The notes under the pieces: generated by a model
What the model was told of the DNA's origin: nothing
The model's database searches: none
What the model saw: only the letters and a program-made list of their open reading frames with translations
Part shown: positions 1-10,515 of the stretch, one piece after another
Numbering within the stretch: the first letter of the stretch is position 1
How the letters are laid out: each line of letters opens with the position of its first letter
Position numbers and translations under genes: made by a program
Source of the DNA: Podocnemis expansa
Taxonomy: Eukaryota > Chordata > Testudines > Podocnemididae
DNA length: 64,000 bases
Reading direction: 5' to 3'
NCBI GenBank assembly: GCA_007922195.1
Contig: ML681989.1
Location: 45,065,275-45,129,274 of the forward strand

Positions 1-756
1 GTATTTTCTCAGTAGCCAAGTCTTATCCTTAATCTCTACACCCTTCTTTAGTTCCACCAGCTGACTAACTTCTCTCCAGGTTGCCTTGATCTTATCCTCC
101 AACCTCATTTTCCAGGAGGAGTATGTACTGCTGTTCTTCTTGATTGTGTAGCCAAGCATCTCCAGGATTACAGAGGCTGTAGCGTATACCAGTTCATTGG
201 TTTGAGTTATGGTGGTAGTAGGAATTGTCATTAGGGCTCTATTAGCATCTTCTAGTCTACTAGCTGATGGTACTTCTCCAGTGAGCCTTGGTAAGCGGTC
301 TTGCGTGTTGACTGTAGCTAGTTTATCCATGATCTTATGTCTCATATCAGCTGCTGGGCTCTGTAATGGAAGGGGTGGCAGGGAAGTTCCAGCTTCAGGT
401 GTTGGCTGCACATCTAGTTGTTCTTCTGGGTCTTCTTCTTGAGTCCAGGATGTAATGTGGAGCTGGTCTATCTCAAGTTGTGAGAGCAGTTTCCTCTTTA
501 CTATATTGAAGCATTGGGTAACTAGCTGTTTCTCAGTTAGTATGGATGTAGGTCTTTTGTCCATCCATAGTTCCCTCATACAGTTCATATATTCCCTCTC
601 ATTAGATCTACTGTTGTAGTAGCATTCCACCAATTCCATGTTCTCTTGTCTCATCCATGCATGGTTTGTTCCCGTAGCCCACTTATCATCAGATTGTCCT
701 GGTTCCCCAACATCTTGCCCGGACCTTGTTAAGCCGGGTGACAGCCGAGCCAGCAT
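1..756 (-). CDS. LINE-like retrotransposon ORF, N-terminal part (open at window edge)
   Basis: Reading the minus strand from an ATG at 756 gives 252 codons with no stop up to base 1, so the frame is open at the window edge and probably continues to the left. An in-frame TGA lies a few codons upstream of the ATG, which supports this start. The protein begins MLARLSPGLTRSGQDVGEPG. A segment around residue 27 reads DDKWATGTNHAW, followed by a Cys/Tyr/Arg-rich stretch (ECYYNSR), an acidic linker (EEDPEEQ), a Pro/Thr-rich linker, and a basic helix-like end (KIKATWREVSQL). I recall this kind of N-terminus ahead of reverse transcriptases of non-LTR elements in vertebrates and cnidarians, but I cannot name the clade, and no RT motif is inside the window. 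The intact frame suggests a fairly young copy. It could instead be a separate ORF1. Family call is moderate; coding nature is well supported. Confidence 0.66.
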   Translation of the reverse strand, partial: MLARLSPGLTRSGQDVGEPGQSDDKWATGTNHAWMRQENMELVECYYNSRSNEREYMNCMRELWMDKRPTSILTEKQLVTQCFNIVKRKLLSQLEIDQLHITSWTQEEDPEEQLDVQPTPEAGTSLPPLPLQSPAADMRHKIMDKLATVNTQDRLPRLTGEVPSASRLEDANRALMTIPTTTITQTNELVYATASVILEMLGYTIKKNSSTYSSWKMRLEDKIKATWREVSQLVELKKGVEIKDKTWLLRKY

Positions 757-852
757 GACTCTCCTAGTTCATGCCACTCTCATATTCGAGGTAGGCAAGT
801 GAGGTGTTAGGGGGTCTTTTGCCCAAGGACCCCTACTGGGAAGGTAGGCAGG

Positions 853-922
853 TACCCACCGGGATTTGAACGCTGGTTTCCTGTATCAAAGGCATCACTC
901 TTAACCACTATGCTATATCCAG
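853..922 (-). other. tRNA-like sequence with Pol III A and B boxes
   Basis: On the minus strand there is an A-box match (TAGCATAGTGG, about 905-915) and, about 44 bases later, a B-box-like GTTCAAATCCC (about 860-870). The spacing is that of a tRNA. An anticodon-arm-like hairpin, CCT-loop-AGG, lies between them. The acceptor stem is not convincingly paired, so this is a tRNA-derived sequence rather than a working tRNA gene. It ends roughly 100 bases upstream of the LINE-like start codon at 756, on the same strand, and could serve as that element's internal promoter or be the remains of a tRNA-derived SINE. Confidence 0.6.
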
Positions 923-2410
923 TCACAAAATTAGTGTGGCTATAGTAGTAGGGAAATTGTCTACAAACTATCACCCTTTCACTCACATAACTATCATTCT
1001 GTGGTGTGGGCAAGATTCTCTTTCCATCACTTTTAATAACTAGATTCTAATTTCTCAGAAATGCATTTGGGTGGGTGAAGAAAATGAGTGGTGCACTGAT
1101 TTAATTATAGAACCATAGGAGAAAAATTGTAGCTTTTCACAGACTATTTAATCATGTGGGATCAATTTATTTCTATTTATTTTCCACCTGAATGGCATCA
1201 TCACTGCTTCTTTTTACAGAAGAAATTAGAACAATGAAGTGATGGAAAAGGTATATGACTTCTGGCTATTTTACAAGCAAATCTTTCTTCTTGCTGAGGT
1301 CTGCCTTCTTCTCCCACTTCCAAACGTTGCATAAGAAGTGACTAAAAGAGGGAGATCTCTTTCACAGTCATTATGCAACAGTTTCCTGCCCACTATTACT
1401 TACTGCCAGTGAATTACATGATCATATAGTTTTAGAAAAAGAGCTAATGGTAGAAATATGTAGTATAAATAAGCATTATTTTTTTTTTAATTTTATAGGT
1501 ATATTTTTTTTTAGGTTGTGAGCAGTGCTTTATTCCATTTCATTGTTTTAAAAAAGAGGGGGTGCCAGCACTCTCCTTTCCCCTGCTAACTTTGCCCCCA
1601 CCCCAGCTGGGCAGTGGTGCCAGCAAAAAAGGTGCCAGTACTCCACACCCCTGTGTACCATCACAAGAAAGCACTGGTTGGGACAAATACAGGCAGGTTT
1701 GAGGGGATAGGCTATACAGTAGTTTCACTAAAAACGTAAAGAAAAACCCCTATATAATAGCTGCCACCTAACTTTGTGAACTATTTTAGAATCTGTGGAC
1801 ATAGACAAGATCATTTAGTCTCTATTTGCTCATCTAAATTCTTATGATCATTAAATAGTCTAAACGACACTGATTATGAAGGAATCAAAAGACAGCGGTT
1901 GGGATTCTCACAATTTTCTTTTTAACTGAAATAAAACTAGGTTTTCACAACCATTAGCGTCGTTGATCATAAAGGTATCTTGAAAAAAGCACACCCTGAA
2001 TAATAAGTTTCTAGCAATAAGCGTGACACTTAGAATGAGCTGATCTCAGTTTTGTCACAGACATGCTATTGGGAAAGGAATTTAAAGTTATTTAAATATA
2101 TGAATTCACACTGACTTGAATGTAATCAACATTGGATTTTTACTTTCACATCTGGAAGAGAACTTGCAAATCTGACAAGGAGCTACAATTTCAGAACTCC
2201 TACCAATTTAAGGATATTTTTAAAAGACACAATGAAAGTTTTAAGTCTAAAAATATAACATACTCTAAAACTGATATTATGCCTTACAACCCTAGCTTCA
2301 AGTGTACTTGTAGGACTGGAACTACATTACTTTTACAGAACAAGAAAACGTGGTAAACATTATCCAGTCAAAAAATTGCTACACTATGTCCTGTCAGGGG
2401 ATATTATTCA
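923..2410. other. No gene seen; AT-rich DNA with one possible short repeat
   Basis: There are no ORFs above background, and every frame is frequently stopped. Around 1515-1670 a segment with the phrases ggtgccagcactc and ggtgccagtactcca resembles the end of a non-autonomous hAT-type repeat common in reptiles. I could not define its borders. The rest looks like unique intergenic sequence. Confidence 0.5.
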
Positions 2411-3057
2411 GGATATGTCTACACTGGGGAGAGACTTAAAGTTGACATTAAGATGCCGAATTAATAAAACTGGAAGATGTGTTCACACCATACTCCTTAC
2501 GCTAGATTCTTGCATCCCTATTGTGCAACAAAGCATTGTGACTTGTGGGAAGTCAGCTGTCTTCCCATGATGCAAATATGCCACCTCCCTCTCCCTCATG
2601 AACAAACATCAAAAGCTTCTCATGCTGTTTTTATCTGCTTCACACATAAAGGCTGCTCCTCTCTGCAGTATTATTAAACAGCATTTCAAACACATCCCAG
2701 TTTATTCTACAGTATTTCTATGAGTACAGCAAGATCCATCATGCAGGGGAGGAGCTATTTGCTGGTGATGTGGCCAAAGTGCAGAAGACCAGGAAAAGAC
2801 AGAGCTGCAAGAACAAGGAATTCTGGGATAGATCCTGGAGATCAGTAACATCATATTAAACTGCTCTATCTACACTGACATTAAATAGCATTATTCAAAT
2901 TAACTAAAAAGCTATGCCTTCTGTGGGGATGGTGTTACAATGCCAATTAACAGTGGCAGTTAGCTTGATTTTATAGCCATGTGAATGTACATGCAGGCTG
3001 TAAAGGGTCAGCATAAGTGGCATTATGCTGACCTGTGCTCTCAGTGTAGACCAGACC
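2411..3057. mobile_element. Harbinger-like non-autonomous DNA transposon (MITE), 647 bp
   Basis: The left end reads GGATATGTCTACACTGGGGA. The reverse complement of the right end reads GGTCTGGTCTACACTGAGAG, so the ends form imperfect terminal inverted repeats with a shared GTCTACACTG core. Flanking triplets TCA (2408-2410) and TTA (3058-3060) could be a degraded 3-bp target duplication of the TWA type used by PIF/Harbinger elements. There is no transposase ORF inside. Short ORFs in it (for example 2376-2570 and 2477-2677) have no recognisable domain. Confidence 0.55.
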
Positions 3058-3740
3058 TTAGTTGTTGCTTAGTCATCTATTGATCTTGAAATATAAGTGG
3101 GTAAATGGAAACTAGTGTAAAGTATTTTCAGACACTCCACACCTCAAGTAAATGCCATGAAGTAAGGGTGGAGAGGAACATCCCCAGTATCTTCACTCAG
3201 CTATGCGGTAGGCACACAGGCACTTTCAAAGCCCTTAAGCAGAGAGTACTGTGGAGACCAGGTGTCTGGGAAGCCAAGCCAGAAAATAGGTCAGACCAAA
3301 GCATCCTTTCCTTAGATCACAGGAAGGCCAGAAACTGGATGGAAATAGGGACGCAGGGGCCAAAGTAGACTTGGATTCAACCAGCACATGGCAGTATGAC
3401 ATATGAATAGTGCAACAAGATGATATCCGGACTCTCAGTTTTCCTTCCTTTTTTCTCTCCCTCACTCCCTCCTTCAAGAATATTTAACTATTGTGGTTTC
3501 AAGGAAAACTTCAACAATATGAACCTAATCTGATGAAACTGCTGTAAAGCAGACTACATGAGCCTATGCAGAACAACAGTGTTGAGAAGTGTAAACTACC
3601 TATACATTCCTTTTAATGTCAGCATCATTCACTATTTCATTCATCAGGTCAGAAAGAAGAATTAGGTTGTCTTCACTTCCACTTTTGACCATATAGCTCA
3701 CGTCTCTCAGGGGTATGAAAAAAACACCCCATAGTGAGAT
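3058..3740. other. No gene seen
   Basis: This stretch has only short, overlapping opposite-strand ORFs with no domain I recognise, and I saw no clear repeat borders. Confidence 0.4.
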
Positions 3741-3950
3741 AAGTTAAACCGAAGACACACCAGTGTGGACAGCACAGTGTCAGCAATAGAGCATCTCCTG
3801 CCAACACAGCTACTGTGACTCATTAGAGGGTGTTTAATTATATCGATTGGGGGAGCTTTCCGCCACCTGCCTCCATGAGAGATCTTATAGCAACACAGCT
3901 GCAGTAGTACAGCTGTGCCATGGTGACCTCTCTAATGTAGACATAGCTAA
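3741..3950. mobile_element. MITE remnant with a GTGTAGACATAGC-type end
   Basis: The stretch contains repeated 'acagct' blocks (for example ccaacacagctactgtgac and agcaacacagctgcag) and ends with TCTAATGTAGACATAGCTAA. Its overall order matches a reptile MITE family I remember, in which two arms rich in ACAGCTG are separated by a short spacer. The left border is not sharp and I see no clean target duplication, so the coordinates are approximate. Confidence 0.45.
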
Positions 3951-6207
3951 GATAGCAAGCAGACCTGGCCAGTCTACAGTGATTGATGTCTCATTTTAGT
4001 GTCACAAGTGGGTCCTGGGCATATTCAGTTCTCACCAAGAGGAAGCCAAGCTCAAAAAGCCCAGTGGAGCTTGGTGAATTCTGTACATTTGCACAATCTA
4101 GGAACAACAGAATCTCCTTTTTGTAATGCACATTGAATGGAATTTATTTTTTGATCAGAAGTCAAAGAACTGTCCCCCCATTTGATCTGCAGGGTAAGGA
4201 AAGCAGGTGTACTGTCAAGCCATTTGGACAGGATTTCAGGATGAAGTGAATCAGAGGGTACAAGTAGCAGATTCCCAAGAAGCAGCTATAGAGTCAGGGA
4301 GAGATGTCAAATTCTAAGGCTAAGGAAATGAGTGTATGAGTGCAATGCTCTTATGAGCAGTTCAGACCTGAAACCTGGATCAGACCTAGAGACCTGAAGA
4401 CAAGAGGCTACCACAGGTCTGGCAGGGACAAGCCTAGTAAGGAGGACCAGGAACAAGAAAAGGGACATGTACTAGGTCAGAAGGTGTAAAACAAGTGCTC
4501 CACAGAAGTTTGAGCTACAAATGCACAAAGCATAGAAATGCACAAGAGAGGGAGAAGATAGTTGGAAAATAAGGATAGTGGGGGAGCAGCAACTGGCTGC
4601 AAGAACAAATGAATGCACCCAGACTTCTTAAAAAGGACAGCAGATTAAAAATAGCTTGACTCAGCAGAGTTTAGGATCTCTGGCTGTTGGACTACATGAG
4701 CAGGACAGAGGGTCTAGCACAGGGAAAAGAGGACTGAGCCACGGAGCTGGTGATAAGGATAAAGGGAATTTTGCAGCTATGGGAAGAACCACACAGGAAA
4801 AAATTGTAGCTATATAAACTATGTTTATACTTATATTCTCCTCAGCCACAACACAGTCATGAATCAGTTCTGAAAGAGAAGTAAAAAACTTGCTCCAAGC
4901 AGCAAATAAGTCACTCAAAAGCAAATTAATCCTGAGTTTCTGATGCCCACTGTTCATAGTCTGCTTGATCACAGCTATAGCCTCTTCAGAGTGATCATGG
5001 CTAAAAAAACAGCCAAAACCATATGAGATTCACCCTTTTTTAAAGTGTCAAGGGTTGTGGTTTACCAGTTAAAGATACCTGTAGTAGTAGTTCAGATAAT
5101 CTGAGTGGGCCTATATTGGTAAAATGTCAGGCATTTATTCACTTCTAAACATGGCAAAAAAGAACTATGAAAATTCTCACATCTGCTGATAAAAACTTAG
5201 ATCATTTCAGACAGGCTAACTGAAAGAGAGAAATGCATTATACAAATTTGAATGAACACTAAAATAGTTCTGTAAATATCTAAACAGCAGCATGAAAGTT
5301 GTTAATTAGAATCAGTGCTATTAACCTACAAAACTTCAACCAAGCAGACTGACTGGCTAGATTTTCATACTTTACTCCTGATCATAAATATAGTATTTCT
5401 CCTGATTCTAGAAAACACATACAAAGATCCTGGTCATTTTAGAAGGAAATTACAAAATGCTAAATGCATTTCATACTTCAGCACAAAGTAATACCAAACT
5501 AGTGCTGATGCCACATAAATGTTTGCTGATCTTTTCTAATTTTTCTTGAGAGGTTTTGACACATGCATGCAATGCCACAGGCTAAATCTTTGATCTTTGC
5601 AAAAACTTTTAAGAACATTAGATTAACTGGTTTAGAATAAGCCAAACCCCTTTCAAGATAAAAATACACTTTTCCCGTTTCACTGAATCTTGCTCTGTAA
5701 ATGATTTTTAAAAGAACATCAGTAGTACATACCGATTTTAACATTTCAGAATTATCTCATGTTTAGTTTCTGTCTGTTATTAATCACACATAGTTGGTTG
5801 CTGTCAATTACAGTTTATATGCAAACCCCGTTCTTGTACTGTCACAACCCACAGCGAAATTCCAAAGTAATTTTATTTAATATAATAGTTCCTAGGTTTA
5901 TTCTAGAATACCTATCAAACGTAAAAACATGTCAAACAGAGCTCATTTTGCATTGTGCAAGATGCCTTCCCCACACTTCAGTTTGACTTTTCAAAAATGT
6001 GTAGTTTGCAGAGATAGGGAAGCTGCACTGCAGGTCTTGGAAGACATTTCTGTTTGTTACCTTATCTTGCAAGTGAGCACAGGAGCATACCCCTTTATTT
6101 TCCCCTACAAAGACCCTTCTCACAAACACAGTGGAGAGAGAAATAAATGGCATTAACAAAACAGGATGAAGAGGTGAACAGACAGCGGTTGTTTCAAAAT
6201 AAGAAGT
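3951..6207. other. No gene seen; AT-rich unassigned DNA
   Basis: All frames are short. The longest ORFs (such as 4661-4972 minus and 5932-6228 minus) have no domain signature and low-complexity composition. I recognise no repeat with defined ends. Confidence 0.4.
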
Positions 6208-6522
6208 GGCAATGTCCACATGATGCACCGTTATTTCGAAACCGTTAAACCTCGCATCTAATCAAAATAGCCGTTGTTTCGAAACAACAGCGTTCGGACA
6301 CGTTGTTTTTGAAACAACACCATTGTTTCGAAACAACTGTTTTGAAACAACATGTCCAAATGGCCTTGTTTCGAAATAACCATTTCGAAACAACAGCTAT
6401 TTCGAAAGCAGGCTTTCCCTTAATTCAAATTAACAAACTGTTAATTCGAATTAACTTATTTTGAAATAACTTATTTCAAAATTGGTTATTTCGAAACAAT
6501 GATGTATGTGTGGACATAACCC
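6208..6522. mobile_element. MITE with an internal array of TTTCGAAA palindromes
   Basis: Its ends GGCAATGTCCACATGATGCA and (reverse complement of the right end) GGTTATGTCCACACATACAT form imperfect terminal inverted repeats. Flanking AGT triplets could be a 3-bp duplication. Between the ends lie roughly a dozen copies of a short palindromic unit built on (G)TT(A/G)TTTCGAAA(C/T)AAC, with decayed versions carrying TTTTGAAA or TTCAAA, consistent with CpG loss. There is no coding capacity. The unit is shared with the element at 37,842-38,379, although their termini differ. Confidence 0.6.
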
Positions 6523-8064
6523 AGTAAGGGAAACAAGAACTGATTTGGTAAAACATGTCACAGAATATGCTTCTAACGATCAATCCCAGCCTAACAGCTT
6601 TAAGGGGCTGACTTCAGGCTCAAACTTCTAGCCTCCACTCCTAGGAAAAATTCAAGCACTACTGTATGTCAGGCTGACATCTTTCCGTTGGAAATTAAGT
6701 TCCAGAAAAACAACTCTGAAAATGAAAAGTTAATTTCTGCCTCACTGCATGACCTATTGCTTATAGCAAGCTCTCTATTTCCATAATGCAAGGATTTCAG
6801 TGATGGTGACTTTCTCGCTATATGCTGGAGAAGGCTAAATGTTAAGATTACCTATGATCTAGATTGGTTCATTCAGGAAATTTTGGATATTCATTCTTGG
6901 ATTGGGTATAGAAGGAAAGTTTAAACATTCTGCTTCAACATAAATAAACAAACAAGAAATTGAGTGAGAACATATTTTAGATAACTGCACTATGTTAAAG
7001 CATATCTATTTTATTATTAATGCTCCTTTGCCATATGGCTACTACTACTACTGTGTGCTCTTTCTATAAATTTATTTTGTTTCCCTGTTTTGAAAACAAC
7101 ACAAAAATGTAAAAAGAATTTGCACAATATTGTTTAACTATCCCATAAAGAACAGAAATGGACCCTCCAGACTATCACAATGCCTCATGTTAAAACTCGA
7201 GGCATGCTTATTGTTTCTTTCTTTCATCATCTTCTGAACTTATCTACATTTCTCTGCTAAAAAAATCCAGAAGAGAAAATGATGATTTCACAAGTACTTG
7301 AAAACCAGACTGCTTTTCATCTACTGTATGACAACATATGACATGTTAGCCAATAGGTATTTATCATTTTATTCATGAAAATATTACTGTACTAAAAAAA
7401 ATTACAAATTGAGTACTTTGCATTTGTTTTAGCCAGCATGATGAAGTTTTTCTTATTTATGAGCCAAAATTATGCATTCTTCTTATACTCTTCTTAAATG
7501 ACCACTACTAACTCAGAAAATGTATCAATGGAATTTACTGATCTGAACAAAAAGACTGGTGGGAATGAGCTTTGAGTGTGATTCCTGACTTAAATCATTT
7601 GTCTTTCATATACAAAGCAGTGATGCCTGCTATTTCTTGCTATTCATACTATATACCTTTATAACATAAGGTGCCTGAAACACTAACAATCTGAAATACA
7701 CTGAAAGGATGAGCACAAATAATTGATGGTAAGTCAGATAATTAAACCTATGAATCTTTTCTGTTATATGTGAAATGACAATTCTATGAATATTATTATT
7801 TCCATCTGATTCCCTCACTATAGGTGCACAAATTATAGACACTCATCAACTATTAAACAGCCTGAGCATTCCATTGCCGATTAGGTTAGACTAGAAAGGA
7901 AATCAGACAGTAGCAAATCCAAAAAAATGCTCAGTTATTCCTACACCTGTAAATGTTACAGTAAATAGCTGATGCTTTCATGAACAAAGTATTTTGAGTG
8001 TCCATAATTCACATTATTTCTGCTACACATGATAGAATCCAAAGGGGGATGGGGGGAACAGATG
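6523..8064. other. No gene seen; AT-rich unassigned DNA
   Basis: There is no ORF with a recognisable domain and no repeat with clear ends. Composition is that of ordinary vertebrate intergenic or intronic sequence. Confidence 0.4.
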
Positions 8065-9567
8065 TACCATATGTAATTGGGTATAAGCCGATCCGGGCAC
8101 AAGCCGACCCCCCAATTCTGAGCCCCAAAAAGAAGCTAAAATTGGTGACCCAGGTATAAGCCAAGGTCCCCTTTTGGCCTTGGCCCCTAACCCCCCACCC
8201 ACTGCTGCTGGCTTCCTCTGGAGTTTCTGACAGCTTCCCTACCCCAAAATCTCTCCTGCTGCTTTTCCCTTCCCCCTCGCTGTCCATTCCTCACTCCTGC
8301 TCTGCCCTTTCCTCACCCCTGCTGCCCCCCTGCTCTGCCCTTTCCTTACTGCTACACCCCTGCTCACTTCTCAGTTTCCTGCTGCTGCCCCCTGCACCGC
8401 CCTTTCCTCACTGCTGACCCCTGCTCCCACCTGCTCTGCCCTTTACTCACTGCTGTCACTCCTGCTGCCCCCCCACTGCTGCCCCCTGCTCACTTCTCAT
8501 TTACCTCACTGTTGCCCCTTCCTGCGCCCTTTCCTCACTGTTGCCCCTTTGCTCCCAACCCGCTCTGCCCCTTCCTCACTGCCACCCCCCTGCTCACTTC
8601 TCAGTTTCCTGCTGCTGCTCCCCTGATCCTCCTGCTGCCCCCTGTTCTGCCCCTTTCTCACTGCTGCTCTCTGTTCCTCCTACTGCCCCCTCCTCACTGC
8701 CACCCCCCTACTCTGCCCTTCCCTCACTGCTACCTGCTGCTGCCCCCCTGATCTGCCACTTCCCCACTGCTGCCTCCCCGCTCCTCCTGCTGCCCCCCTG
8801 GCTCTTCACTGCTGTCCCCTGGTTCCTCACTGCTACCCCTCTGCTCTGCCCTTTTCTCACTGCTGCCCCCCTGGCTCTTCACTGCTGCCCCCTTTCTCTA
8901 CCCCTTCCCCACTGGTGCTCCACTGCTCTTCCTGCTGCCCCCTGGCTCTTCACTGCCACCCCCCTACTCCCTTCTCAGTTCCCTGCTGTTGCTACCCTGT
9001 TCCCCAACACCCTTTCCCTGTCACCCCACAACCCCTGCTGCCGCTCTTCCCAGCCTGCCAGACCCCTAAACCCCAGTCCCTGTCACTGTTTCCCTGGGCT
9101 CCCCAAAAACCCTGGGTCCTCCTGCCGCTTTCCCAGACTCCCCGACCCCCCCCCCATGCCCAAGCCCTGCCACCCCTTCCCTGGTTTCCCTGACCCTCCC
9201 CAACCCTCCCAGCCATCCCATCACTTTCCCCAACTCCCCGACCCCCTCCCCAACCCCCGGTCCCTGCCACCGATTCCCTGGCCTCCCTGAATCCCCCCCT
9301 CAATGTCCAGGCCAACCCCCTCCCCAGGCCCCCTTATGTGACCACTCCAGATGCCAGGGTTCTCTCCTCACTCCAGCCCCAGCCCCGGCCAACTGCTCAA
9401 GATGGCCGCCCTGCAACACTAGGGCTCCGGCTTGTCACATGGTCTGGGAAACTCCTGGGAGGGGCTGGCTACCATATTTCCTTGAGTATAAATCAAGAGC
9501 CTGTTTGGAAGTCAATTTTCAGGCACAAAATTTTCGGCTTATACGTGATGATATATAGTATATGGTA
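8065..9567. mobile_element. TACCATAT-ended short-inverted-repeat transposon carrying a C-rich minisatellite
   Basis: The left end is TACCATAT followed by GGGTATAAGCCGA. The right end is TCGGCTTATACG, then about 20 bases, then ATATGGTA. These are inverted repeats, consistent with a TA target duplication flanking an element that starts CCATAT. A second left-type end (ACCATATTTCC, about 9472) lies about 95 bp before the right end, so 9471-9567 by itself looks like a short complete copy. The unit may therefore be a composite: one left half, about 1 kb of pyrimidine-rich repeat, and one miniature copy. It contains no transposase. Confidence 0.55.
8290..9330. repeat. Cytosine-rich imperfect minisatellite, about 1 kb
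   Basis: The plus strand is almost purely C/T with sparse A/G. It is built from variants of CTGCTGCCCCC, CTCTGCCC, TTTCCTCACTGC and TGCTCACTTCTCAG, degrading after about 9050 into CCCCAACCC-type units. Long open frames on both strands (for example 8541-9290 plus and 8992-9315 minus) arise because the repeat lacks stop trinucleotides. They are Pro/Leu/Cys/His-rich or Gly-rich and should not be taken as genes. The opposite strand is a dense run of short G tracts. Confidence 0.8.
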
Positions 9568-10142
9568 ATTTCTTGTCCTAATACTCTGAGTTCTTCATGT
9601 CTGTCTCAAACTTAGACAACAGGACAATTCTCTCTATTACAAAACAGGAAAAAAAGAGTTTTCATGTGATATAACTACCTATATAAGCTGGATCAATGGC
9701 TAACTTTAGCCGATTAAATTTCAGTTCACTAATTCAAATGTATTAATAAAAAATGTTTTGAAGGGAAAAATATAAAAAAAGTTCTAACACAAACAGCAGC
9801 AAAAAGCAGGGTGCTATGTCTGACTAGAATCAAAGGCTTCAGGAGGGGAGGGAAATAGCAAAAAAATAAGCCTATTTGTCCATCCCATTGACTTCCAGAG
9901 GTCAGTTGGATACCTTGCTTCCCCAGGAACTTCTGAAAAATCTCATCCAAAGAGACTATTTTTGTTACTATTACAGCAGCTGCCATTCAGTGTATTTCCA
10001 ATATGAACATCAAAATTAGCATTTGGGTAGCAGAAAATCCTTTTGCAATGGAAGGATACCCACTTAGCTGCATTACATAACTGTCAGTTTCCTCTCTTTC
10101 AATCATCAGTAAAGCATGAGGCACTTCATTAGAGGAGGAAAC
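9568..10142. other. No gene seen
   Basis: This is AT-rich sequence between the TACCATAT element and the DIRS element. It has no recognised domain and no defined repeat. Confidence 0.4.
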
Positions 10143-10184
10143 GGAGGTTACTCACCTTGTGCAGTAGCCGCACTTCTTCAAGAT

Positions 10185-10360
10185 GCATGTCCCCGCACTG
10201 CTCCACTTTAGGTGTGTGGCTGCGCCCGCACCTAGCACCGGAGATTTTGATAGCAGAGTGTCAGAGGGGGGAGCGTGCTGCCACGGTGATGTCACGGCTG
10301 TCTTCCCGCCGTTTGGAATGCACGCTCCCCCCTCCCACCCGTCAGTTCCTTCTCTACCGC
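10185..10360 (-). repeat. DIRS 3' inverted terminal repeat
   Basis: This block pairs as an inverted repeat with 15,905-16,076. Both copies contain gtgtggctgcgcccgcacct, then gagattttgatagcagagtg, then gctgccacggtgatgtcacg in the same order, with few differences. The outermost bases (10,143-10,184) are not shared with the other terminus but are found inverted in the ICR, giving the unequal-ended inverted repeats known from DIRS elements. Confidence 0.9.
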
Positions 10361-10409
10361 AGAATACCCAGTGGATGATACTCCAAAGGAGAGGGGAGGC
10401 GGGAGGGTA

Positions 10410-10515
10410 GTGGAGCAGTGCGGGGACACACATCTCGAAGAAGCACGGCTACTGCACAAGGTGAGTAACCTCCATTTCTTCTTCGAGCAGCGTCCCCGCT
10501 GCTCCACTTTAGGTG
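10410..10515 (-). repeat. DIRS internal complementary region (circle-junction template)
   Basis: On the plus strand, 10,410-10,473 is the inverted complement of the element's own 3' end (10,143-10,206), with only a handful of mismatches. 10,472-10,515 (starting ccatttcttcttcgagcag) repeats the complement of the 5' end (up to 16,094). In the DIRS replication model this region bridges the two cDNA ends to form a circle. The recombinase stop codon TAA lies inside it, so coding sequence and ICR overlap. Confidence 0.9.

Noticed and set aside
853..922. Functional tRNA gene
   Set aside because: A and B boxes are good but acceptor and T-stem pairing are poor, and the sequence continues directly into a retrotransposon leader.
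6208..6522. CRISPR-like array or heat-shock-element cluster
   Set aside because: Units are palindromes without constant spacers, in vertebrate DNA. TTC and GAA are adjacent, not separated by two bases as in heat-shock elements.
8541..9290. 249-codon plus-strand ORF, and the 107-codon minus ORF opposite
   Set aside because: Both are translations of the C-rich minisatellite. Composition is Pro/Leu/Cys/His or Gly/Arg low complexity and the length comes from lack of stop trinucleotides.
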